Below, in pieces: positions 1-11,200 of a stretch of 64,000 bases of DNA. The DNA lies in contig JAECUM010096235.1 in the NCBI GenBank assembly GCA_016617855.1, positions 1-64,000 of the forward strand, written 5' to 3'. How positions within the stretch are numbered: position 1 is the first letter of the stretch; each line of letters opens with the position of its first letter. Source of the DNA: Megalonaias nervosa (Eukaryota > Mollusca > Bivalvia > Unionida > Unionidae). The position numbers were made by a program, and so were the translations under genes. The notes under the pieces are model-generated. The model did not search any database and was not told where the DNA came from. It was given only the letters and a program-made list of their open reading frames with translations.

Positions 1-100
1 TTTGAATGTTTTCATATTAAATTTCACAAGTACATGGCTGCCACATGAATTTTTCAGGGAAAATGTCCAGCAAGGGCCATTAGAATTTCAGTATTTCTGT

Positions 101-1728
101 ATTAGTACCCCTCTTGAACGGTCCCCCCCTCACCAGCGGCCACCCACTCCTTATGGCCAGAATCCGAAGGCACCGAAGTACCCCTCACGAAAGGCCACCT
201 GGCTAACGCGACCAGCGGCCAGCATATTTGTGCAAAAATATAAAATTTACCCCTCACAAGCGGCCGCATTTTATTTTGTAATATGTATCCAGAACCAATT
301 TTATTTATAATGTGTGTTAAGTAATCCGATTTCTGTTTCCCGATGTCAGGTTTTCCTTCCTGAAAGAAGTGTTGACTAAAGTACATGTACCACTAAGGTT
401 AATATTATATCATTTACGCCTCACGAGAAGCCACATTTATTCCATAAAGCCGAGAAAGACTCAAATTTTAATCCAGACAAAAAGGTAAGTACACATAATC
501 CGATTAGCCTTACTGCTGTGTTATCATGAGATGTCTGGTTTAGCCACTGATAATTGTTAAGATTACAATTATTAACAGTAGTAACAGCTGAGAAGTGGCA
601 GTATTGATGTACAATACACAAGTCAGCAGGAAAATGGTTTGATAGCCTTTATGGCTTCCCTTAGTAAGATGTTGAGCTTGTTCACTTCCATAATTAGTGA
701 CTATTACTACTGACAATAACTGTCAAGATTGCAAATCCTAATGGCCGCGAGGTGCTATTGTTCAGGTCAATTCTGCGTACATATTGAAGCCATTTTGGCT
801 TCTGTCACTTAGTGTAAAACAATGTAAAATCAATAGGGTACCAGACTGCGACTAATGAATCACGTGACAAGATCGCCCTCTTTAAAAACATGGCATTTTG
901 TTTAAATGTAGAAAAAAATTTTATTCAGTCTTGTAGTTGGCAACATTGGAATAAGTTATTGCAAAAAGATCAACATGTCATCAAGGAAAAGAAAAAGTCT
1001 CAGTTTAGAAGAGAAAGTGAAAGTAATTCAATTGACTGAAAAGGGGAGAGTTCGAGGATCCTGGCAGAAAAATTTGATGTCGGAAAGACTCAGATAAGCA
1101 ATATCGTGAAAGATAGGGAAACAATTCTGCAGACATGGAAAGGTGGAATGGATGGAGAAAGGAAGATTGTTAGAGCCAGGAGATGTTTGTATCCTGATTT
1201 GAATGAAATGGTTTTTGAATGGTTTTGCACTGTGCGTGCTAAGAACATTCCACTCACCGGTCGAATGATCCAAGAAAAAGCAACAATTTTGTCAGTTGAA
1301 ATGGGATATGATGACTTTACCGCAAGTAATGGATGGCTGCACAGATTTCAAGTCCGACACTGGATAAATTTTTCAAGCATAAGAATTCTTAGGAACATTG
1401 GTATTGTATTTAAGTGTCTGTTGGTGACAGATGATGTGATCTGTAACATTATTATAAAGACAGTTTTAAAACTACATGTATATCAATAGTTATTCATAGC
1501 ATTCTTTTGAAAATGATGAAATAGTTTGTTTCACATTGATTTCACAATGTGCATGTGATTTTTAAATGAAAATATTAAGTGTTTTAGAATTAAATGTAGT
1601 TGTGACTTTCTATATACTTGTATGTACATGTATTTACTATTCGCATCTGTCATCCCCCTCTAGAAAGGCCACCTGCATTATAAGGCCACTTTCCTGTTGC
1701 AATAGGGGTGGCCTTATAAGAGGGGGAC

Positions 1729-1732
<4 letters not shown>
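101..1732 (+). mobile_element. Tigger/pogo-like DNA transposon, decayed
   Basis: The left end (TAGTACCCCTCTTGAAC, from about 101) and the reverse complement of the right end (TAGTCCCCCTCTTATAAGGC, ending about 1732) look like diverged terminal inverted repeats. A cccctc-(n)-ggccac motif recurs at about 124-142, 179-198, 248-267, 415-434, 1651-1672 and, inverted, 1707-1730. Inside lies a CENP-B/Tigger-type transposase fragment. TA dinucleotides flank both ends, as expected for the Tc1/mariner/pogo group. The boundaries are inferred. Confidence 0.6.
975..1489 (+). pseudogene. Tigger/CENP-B-type transposase N-terminal fragment, frameshifted
   Basis: An ATG at 975 opens MSSRKRKSLSLEEKVKVIQL, the start of a psq-type helix-turn-helix. 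After EKG a one-base frame change near 1045 is needed to continue as LAEKFDVGKTQISNIVKDRE. A CENP-B-type HTH follows (PDLNEMVFEWFCTVRAKNIP, LTGRMIQEKA, NGWLHRFQVRH). After about 1365 similarity ends, and the DDE catalytic domain is missing. It cannot encode an active transposase and is most likely a relic inside the element. Confidence 0.75.

Positions 1733-1761
<29 letters not shown>
1732..1761. repeat. (TA)n microsatellite
   Basis: About 15 uninterrupted TA units directly next to the right end of the Tigger-like element. Confidence 0.95.
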
Positions 1762-1763
<2 letters not shown>

Positions 1764-1878
1764 GAAATGGGATGTGCCTAGATTAAATGGAAATATGCAT
1801 TGCAATCAAATCTGATAAGAAAGAATTATGTTAATATGGAAACAATGGGAACTAAAGAAAAATTTGTGTCAAGATTCA

Positions 1879-1905
1879 TGTGTGTGTGTGTGTGTGTGTG
1901 TGTGT
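1879..1905. repeat. (TG)n microsatellite
   Basis: A pure TG run of about 13 units in intron 23. Confidence 0.95.
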
Positions 1906-2069
1906 ATGCATCTGGCAATTCGTGCTTTATCCTGTCCTCTGATACAATCTGCAAACTCTCCCTGTCTCTCTCTGCTTATGCAATTGTAAATCTGTGGGTC
2001 TATGCTTTTTGCAGCAGGATGATGGTTATACTCCAGTAAATTCAGTTAGTAATCAAAGTCTAAACTTAC

Positions 2070-2243
2070 CAGTAAAAATGCCACCCCCATTTTCTCTTCT
2101 ACTTGATACAATAATTCTGGCTCCAAATGATTCAGTATCCATATTGCTGTAACTCTTCCCAATAATTTTAACATTCCTCGTCAGCAGGCCAACTTCCGCT
2201 CTCATTTCAATGATCTTTCCAGATGGTAGCATTTCGGAGAAAG
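2070..2243 (-). CDS. PKHD1L1: Exon 23 (last exon in window): start of second beta-helix region
   Basis: Acceptor TTTATAG, phase 1. It encodes FSEMLPSGKIIEMRAEVGLL, TRNVKIIGKSYSNMDTESFG and ARIIVSSRRENGGGIFTG. EMRAEVGLLTRNVKIIG is the counterpart of EFRAEVGLLTHNVVVRG in exon 16, so the second G8 unit is also followed by a beta-helix. Donor GTAAGT, phase 1; the next exon must lie left of the window. Confidence 0.92.
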
Positions 2244-5200
2244 CTATAAAGTACAAAAGGATGTCCATATAATAACACTGTTCAACACATACAATTGGTC
2301 AGGCTTACATTGGTTAATTAATATTATAACTTCCAAATTTTCTCCAACTCTGTACTGTACACTGTTATATATTTATCTTGGAATTCTCATGTCTGCCTAA
2401 ATTAAAAACAGCTAAAATGAAACCATACCACCAACATTTGACTTTGCCATAATATCCATAAACCAAAATTTCCACATGTACAGTAATTCTGTAAATGTAA
2501 CCTAACAGGAGTAACAATCTCTTGAAAAATACATCCTTTCCCCCCAAAATTACAATACTTTAATCAATCTCTTGAAAAATACATCCTTTCCCAAAAAAGT
2601 CTGAATACCTTAATGACAACCTATACACTTATAGGAATTGGAAGAGACAACTTGTATATGCAGTCAGAAATTTTATGCTCACCCTTTCCAAATCAATAGT
2701 TATTAGAGGTGTGCTGTATTACCAGTATACTGTTTTACCACTGTATTTTTTCCTGTGGTACATACCATGGTACTTTTTCACTGTACTGGTACGTCGGTAG
2801 TTTCTGTCAGTAAGGAATGCATGGAAATTCCCAACGAATCATGTTATGTCTTTAATTATATTAATAGCATGTTTTCATATTCAAGACAAAAAGTTTTAAA
2901 AAATATATTTTCTTTTACAAAATGGGTGTATGTCACAAATTAATGGTGACAAATATAATTATATTTATGATCCTTTACCCACATTTTTGACACCTGTGAC
3001 ATGTGCCAATGCGGTGGCTAAATGAACTGGGATACAGATTAGGGCAAAATCCAACTTTCAGAAAAATTTCGGATTCAAAAATAAAGAAACAACCCCTCCC
3101 CCCCAACAAAATATGTCATGAATGTGTTCAGTATATGTATTCCTTTGGAAGATTTGAATCACTCTATGATTTTCAAGAGCCTATTTGTTTCTTGTCTGAA
3201 CTATATATAATTTCTCAAGTCCACTAAATATTTTCTCATTTGTTTAGTGTTTACTGGCCATCTTTAATAAATGTCTTGCCCAGGTGTTGGCATCCCACTC
3301 AAAGTTTCCCTGCCTATTATATCAATAGTGTAGCTAGAATATTGTAGGCTTCAGAATAAACACTTCATATTTTTATCAATAGTATCTCTAATGTCGGCAG
3401 TATGCCTTTCAAAGTAGCTATTGTGTAAGCATAATCATCCCACTTTAGTTACAGTTTTTAGATTGTAACTTATACAACAATTAACAAACACACAGCAAAC
3501 TCATCTACAGTAAGGTACTGGCCATTTAATTATGGCAGGCAGCTGAAATAATTTCTTTTCTTTTATCTCAAGATAATTAATATGTTTTCCTAATAATTTC
3601 ATGGATATAATATGTTGTTAATTTGCAACAAATCACAGCAAGATATTTTGTGCAGTTACTGACAGGATTAAACAAAAAAGTGTTGAACTACTTCTCCAGA
3701 ACAATGAATGGTTGGTCCCTAATATTAACTGTGGTATACTGTGGCATGTATTGTAGTAGATCGAGAAATACTGTGGTACAAAATTTGTTTGCAGTACCCA
3801 GCTCTAATTGTCTCTAAACAATCTAGTATCCAATACCTTAAAATTACAATGTGCAAGTCTGTGAGTGTGTTTTTTATTTTTAACATAGCTTTAACAATTT
3901 TAGTCATATCGCTATGTCTGCAGTGTGGCAGTTATAGTGATGCCTAGCACTGGGGCATCATGGTGCAGACATTTAGCATCATGTCCCACATAGGAACATT
4001 ATCCTGACACCAGGCCTACCACTAACCTTTTAATGCTGAGCACCAAGCAAGGTAGATGCTAGTACCATAATTTCTTTGCTATGACTCAGCCAGGGTACCC
4101 AGCTCTAATTGTCTCTAAACATTTAGTATCCAGTACCTTAAAATTGCAATGTGCAAGTCTGTGAGTGTGTTTTTTATTTTTAACATAGCTTTAACAATTT
4201 TAGTCATATCGCTATGTCTGCAGTGTGGCAGTTATAATGATGCCTAGCACTGGGGCATCATGGTGCAGACATTTAGCATCATGTCCCATCCAGGCACATT
4301 ATCCTGACACGAGGCCTACCAGTCCTAACACTAACTTTTTAATGCTGAGCACCAAGCAAGGCAGATGCTAGTACCATAATTTCTTTGCTATGACTCAGCC
4401 AGGGTTCGAACCCGTGACCTTCTGCATCCAAGGCAGATGCTCTAACCATATAGGACACAAGAGTGGTTCAAAGTGCTAGTCAGAACTGCTTTCATTTTGC
4501 ATACAATTATAAGAGAGTAACTTTTGTAATGCTTATACAATCTTTTTAGAATCAATAAATCAAATATTTTTATTCATCCATACCTAAATGTTCGCAACTT
4601 AGCACTCCTGAAAGTGTGATTGTTGTGGATGATATGGCAGAGATCTGGAACGTTTTTATTACATACCCAGATGTTTGTAAGTTAGTGCTCTGGAAAGGGT
4701 GATAGTTGTGGATGATATGGCAGATGTGACATTCTGCATCCGAGAGAGTTGCCCTAACCATACAGGACACCAGAGTGGTTCAAAGTGCTAGTCAGAACTG
4801 CTTTCATTTTACGTACAATTAAGAGAGTAACTTTTCTTATGCTTATACAATCCTTTTAGAATCAATAAATCAAATATTTTCACTCATCCATACCTAAATG
4901 TTCGTAACGTAGCGCTCCAGAAAGGGTGATAGTTGTGGATGATATGGCAGAGATCTGGAACGTTTCAGTCTCCCAGGCATTATAGCTTGTGGGGGCAATC
5001 ACAATGGTGTCTCCTACTTTCCAGTCCACAGCATACTGTACCTTGATCTGAATGTCTCCCACATTTGCTGTGGTGTTCAACTTGGTCCAGGTGTGGCTGA
5101 CATTCTTGCCATGAAGGTCTAAATGTCCAAATACACCTGCAAAAATACTCACATTCATATTTAATCATGCTAAAATTTTAAACTGTCTAGCTTGGGGAGT

Positions 5201-8200
5201 TTTTTTTTATAAACAGCCCCCCCTCCCCATACAGATCGTGTTACCTACTGTAAATGGAAAGGAAAAATAAAAATTATGCAAGATATTTACATTTTATTTT
5301 CAAAACCCATTGACCCAAAAAAATAAAAATTTATATTCTTACATGACATGATATTCTCATGAAATCATCTCCTCACATGCCAACCATACATGTAAAATAA
5401 ACAATGCACAATCATATTTTAATCTTTGCTACATTAGAGAAAAATCATTTAAATAGTCTTGTAAACAATTTTCAATTACAAATGTCTCTTGCTGTAATGA
5501 ATCTCACAGGAACAAATTATTTTAATGTACCCCAACCTTTGACCTAACAAGTCACAAGCCTGGGAAGAAAAAATACTGCCTTTATTATTGTAATATTTTG
5601 CATGAACAAGAAATCATTGCTGCATGGGATATTTTTGCATGATTTTGAAGCACTAATTATTAAAAGTCTCAACATTTCTATTTCCTTCAAGAGTGCATAG
5701 GTAGTGAATATACTTGTTGTGCTTTAATTTTGACATTCATTTCCAGTCTCAACATTTCTATTTCCTTTAAGAGTGCATATGTAGTGAATATACTTGTTGT
5801 GCTTTAATTTTGATATTCATTTCCAATCTCAACATTTCTATTTCCTTCAAGAGTGATGCTTTAAGAAAACATTGATGTAGAGCAAAGTTGGTGCTGTGAA
5901 AGTTGTAGTGACATTTCTATTTGCAACAAAGCTAGCTCACCTATGACTTTACTCCCAATAGGAGGTCCATCTGCAGTTGGGAACTCTGGGGTTGAGTGTT
6001 CACCAACAAGCGTGATTTCTGCTGAACCTTGAAGAGGATTATTCTGCCAGCCACCAATAAAATAACCACCCTGAATTGGATGAAAAGAATTGAATGTAAC
6101 TCCTACCGAATCTATAATAGACTGGAATTATTCAAAAGGACACAATCATGAAAGCTGTTTCTTTTTATTCATTGACAGTTTAGGGTGGAGGGTGACAGTG
6201 TGAGAATGTGAATCTCACAAGGACTTTTGATTGGATTTGAGTATGCTTGCAGTAGCATTGTAAAAAGTTTTTAACACCCAAATTATTATCATAAATTAAA
6301 TTTTTTTTAATGAAATATAAAATAAAGTTCAACCATTTATAGAGTAGATTTTATTTACATAATTTTTCATGCTGTCATGACAAAATTCATTAGTCTTCCA
6401 ATTTGAATAACAAATATCTTTCTTTCCTTCACTATTCCTTATCTCTTTACTGTCTCATTGAAGCCAAGGTCCGAAAGGGAAAGCCCTGCTGTGCTGATGG
6501 TTATGAAGTAACTAAGCATCCTCTGTAACAGCTTGCTCCTCAGCACACTCTTATCCTATTTGTGGTTTAAAATAACCTTTCACAATCTGAAATAAATGTA
6601 AGAACAAGTTTATTAATGGATGCAAAGAAAGATATTAAAAAAAAAACAAACAAATCCTAACTACCAAAAAATGAATTCTTTAAGGATCAAGACAGTGACA
6701 TGTCTTTAAACAATAATGACAGAATGGCCAACATAATGTATATTCCTTTCCATTAATAACAACAGACCAATGTTTGTTATGCTTTAATTGCTTCAATGTC
6801 AGAGAGCTGAAATCCTGTTCAAAATTTGTGTTTTATTTACCTGCTGTAGACACAGTAAGTACTAGCCACTTATTTTGAATAATATTTCAAATATACGGGA
6901 AGGAATAATCAAAATTGTTTTTGTTATACACAGGTTCAAAGTATTTAAATTTTGAACATGGCTCCTTTTCTTATCTGGACAGACAAATAAAAAGAAATTT
7001 ACAGGGCAGCAAGCACCTGAGTTATACATCTCTTTCACTGACAATATGTTGGTTTCTACCTCAAAGTATACTATGTAAATATAAGAGCAAATCATGCAAT
7101 TTTCACTCATGAAAATGTATTCATCATGTTAGTTCTGGAAAATATAACACGATGACTAAAACGACAATAAGAACTAATACTACTACTGCTAATACTACAA
7201 CAATAAAAAACACAATGACATATTGTGATGGTGCCATAGGAATTTTATGCAATTCTACATTCCCTACCCCATCTCACCTGTTACTAAGTAGATTAAAACC
7301 AGATGTTAGTAATATGGAAGACTTACCATCCAATCCAATGATTTCCATACAAGAATAGGAAATCTTTCATTCAATACTGAACCATTCCATTACATTCTCT
7401 TCTTAGGATCTTTCTTTTCCTTCATGAGAGAAATCCCGCGATCTCAATCTGAATCCACAAACTCAGCAGCTGGTCTTGGGCTGGTAAACAAGGGGCAAGC
7501 CTGGCACTGGATAATTTTATATCCTTTTTATGATTGGTGTCTATTTTACTGAATGAGCACAAAGGATTTTACTAATTTCAAAAGTAAAATGCACACGCCT
7601 ACTGAGCTGGTAATGGAAACAACTGAAATAAAACTAACCAGTAGACTTCATCATGACATGCCAATCACATGACTATGTCATTGTAAATATTAAACCAGCA
7701 TCAAAGGCCATGCACTGGCAACTAGATCAAGCAATGTACAGAAGATAATGCCTAAGTGACTTGGTAATTATCTCTGATTATTTTAATTACATACACAAGA
7801 AAAGGTTTCATTCAATTGATAGTGGTTGGAATTAGGTCACAATGGTATAATGAAATCACATTGTATGAAAATTAAAAATTACAAAACAGGAAAATATTTT
7901 AAAACTGAAGGAAACATTGAATGACATCCAAATTTCTAAATGCTTGCACTGTCACCTCTCTGTACTCTGTTCACTTTCTCCAATATGTGCACAATAGTGT
8001 GAGAATGGTCAATGGTTTTATCAAGCTGAAATAGTTTAATCTTTGGCACTGGCTGTTGGTGCTGCGCAAAAAAAGAAAATGAAATGATTCACTTATTTAA
8101 TAAAATTACTGCCCTCTCATGCTCTGATTATATATTAACTCTGGATATTTCCCTGCCATAATGGCAAGAAAACACGTCTGTATTACTGAAATCAACAAAC

Positions 8201-11200
8201 ACGATTATAGATATTTCTGCATTCACATTTGAACTATTTTTCTTGATGTGCATTAGAATCTAATTTTTTCTAGTAAAATATGTTTCTTCTTCAGGAATAC
8301 TTACCCACTCATAATACTTTAGGAGAACTACTACTTCAGTACAAATCCAGCCCTCCCAGATAACACTTTTAACTAAAAAAGAGCAAAAAGTGGGCTGAGT
8401 GATCTCCCCTTGTATACAGATTGGCACCAAATCCATTGAATATTTCAGTTACTAATGGAGTGTAAGGCATGCTCTCCATGTGGATATACAGTGGGGAGGC
8501 TGGGAGGATGTATGTACATTATAATGGGTAAGTATTCTCAAAGCAACATACTGTGCAAGAAAAAATTGGTTTCTTCTTTAAATACATTACTCAATCATAA
8601 TATCTTAGAAGAATAGGTAAGAAGTGGAGGGAGATACATCACCTCATCCCAGAGAGACCACCTCCAGTCCTCCATGGTATGTGAGACAGCTTCTAGATAA
8701 CCTGACTGGAAAACAATCCATCTGTTGGGGCATGACTTTGAAAAGGAAAAATATTCCCTATTGCAAATCCAGCGGAAGTCATGAAGCCACATCTGTATGA
8801 AGCTGTCAAAAAATCTGAAAGGGTAACCTTTGTAGCCAGGGTAAATATTCCTCCAGATCAACTTGAACCTTTTATGGACCTAATGGCGACCAATATAAAT
8901 GGTGGAGGAAGAACATGGGAAAACTCAAGAAAGAACCACCAACCCACAAGAAGCTACTGGCAAGCTTCCTCACATATCCACATTGTCTGAACCCAAGGCT
9001 TGAACCCACGCAGAAGGAGATGAGATGGCAGTGATCCGTAATGGTAAGTGCTTTAGACCACTCAGCCACTCAGGGACCCCTTAGTATGTCAGTGATTGTG
9101 GAACGGATTAACATCTTGGTCTAAATGGGAATACCGGCATGTTTAACTTAATTTATTGTTATTTTCCCTCATATGTGCATTAGGATGTTTCAACGCCATA
9201 GTAGTCACTTGGCTGAAATATTCCACTCTTCTGAGAAAATCACTACCCTCAAAATGCCACCCCTGCTTTAAATTGCATCACAAATTATGATACAATCACT
9301 CTGCTTCGCAACTGCTACACTGCAAAATGAATTACGAATGTGTGTGCTGCAATGCCAAATTTAAATATCGCCAGTCTTGAGCGTGACATGTCAAGATCAT
9401 ACAATTTGGTATCAGAATATCTTGCAGTGACTGTGGAAAAATCTTTCAAAGAAAAGAAGATCGATCTCATCATAAACTGAAGAGCTCTTCATATTATGTT
9501 TTGCATTAAAGAAATTAACTTTACAGAATTAAGTTTCTGTAGATCAAAATATAAATTCATAAGAATTTGCTAGTCATTTCATTATTTATACCCATCTTTA
9601 AATCATATTTCTCTATGTATCGAAAACCTGGCTATGAGACAATGGTTAATTTCTGAACCTGGATGCTACAACTGTAAGTTGTGACAATACTAGTCATATG
9701 ACCTTACAAGTAGCTATACCAGCTACACCAGCGACAAAGGGGAATATACACCTCACACTGACATAACAAAGTGATCAGTTTAACAAATAAATTAACCTAT
9801 ATTATTTCATTTGATAAGTTACAATAGTAACGAAACTGGTCAGGACAGGGGGTGACTAGGACACCCAAAAAAACGGGAGGGTTTGCTTCCACATCCAAAC
9901 AGTTGTTATCTTCCATAAAAATCTGAAATATACTGGAACAGTATTTCTGAACAAAGAGAAATTTACTAGACAATGAATCCACTTAGGTCATACCAATATG
10001 CAATGAAGAGCATCAAAATGAAAAAAGTGGCACTTTTTATGTATGATAACAAAGATACCTTATTTGTTAACATAAAAAATTACCTTATTCACATCAATAC
10101 TTCAAACTGAAAGGGAATCCTGTTATTTTTGTTCTGTTTCAAAATATCTACAATAATTTTATTCAATCTAGAATTAAGTTTTTTCACTATCAAAACTGTT
10201 TCCATTACCTTCTTGTCTTTACGGTAAAATACCACAAAAATATGTACTTTCTCTAAAATCTTTGATCACAGTTTTGTACTCCTGTAGATTCACCCATATA
10301 CATATTTCAACATGTTTCCCACTAAAAGCTAGTGTGATTAAGTGAGTTGCTTTCTTTTTATGTCATCAAGTCTCCACCAATTACTAATTAAAAACCAAGT
10401 ATTGGTTTCTTGGAACATGAAAAAAGCTCTAATCACTTATCCAATTTATCTTCTGGATCTATCACAATCACCTTTCAATATCCACTTTTTGGGTGTCATC
10501 TTCCACAGAAATGTTAGACACATGATAACTATGTGATCAAATAACTGTTTATATTCAGTCTCATAAAATGTAGTGCTATGTTTTACCTCAATTTGTCACT
10601 CCTAATTATGATCATGTTACATGGTTATTTTGAAAATGTCAACACATGCCTAAAAAAGAACTGATTTTAGATGATTGTTTTGAATCTCAAACTGATCAAC
10701 TGAGAAAAAACAATTGATGAGCATTATGTGAGCAGGGGTTTCAACAGAAGCCTGTAGCTACTGAACTTCTGTCAATAATTTGTGGAGGAATCATCACACA
10801 ATTTCAGAGTTTCAAAAAAGTTCATTTGATACTGTAGTTTAGTAATTCACAATCACATTCCAATAATGTTCAGTCTCTTCACTTTTGAGCTCAACTGATC
10901 ATAATCAAGAGCAGTAATCACACTCCAGCAGTGAACAAGAGGATATCAGATGCAACTTGAGAAATGGATGAATATAACACAAAAAATAGCATCAAATTAT
11001 TATATCATACCTCTATAATATATACAGTAGAGGTGGGCAAGTTTCAGGCTTATAACCTTTTAACAACAGGTTCTCTATGACTAAATAGTTCCATACTAAT
11101 TATGTCTCTTTCTCCAAAACTGACTTCAGTATCATCCTGATGGAAAGAGTATTGACTCAGTACAATCTGATAAGTATGCATCATTATACATTCAGGCATA

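Larger units (their letters stand above)
1..2069 (-). other. Intron 23, 5' part (continues beyond the left edge)
   Basis: Begins with the GTAAGT donor at 2069-2064. It contains microsatellites and a Tigger-like transposon (about 101-1732). No further exon of the host gene could be found here. Confidence 0.8.
2244..4893 (-). other. Intron 22
   Basis: GT-AG intron with a 50-bp tandem pair (2515-2600), a 301-bp tandem duplication (3794-4404), a tRNA-like SINE head (4386-4456) and two decayed copies of the exon 22 3' end (4583-4724). 2610-3790 shows nothing recognised. Confidence 0.85.

Noticed and set aside
4386..4456. Minus-strand tRNA gene
   Set aside because: A and B boxes are present but the sequence continues into a SINE body and no clean acceptor stem is visible.
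4570..4770. A real alternative exon with TFQISAISSTTITLSG
   Set aside because: The copy lacks a credible acceptor and the 5' part of the exon; treated as a decayed duplicate pending RNA evidence.
7152..7358. Thr/Asn-rich plus-strand ORF
   Set aside because: Encoded by ACN/AAY-rich low-complexity sequence; no support.
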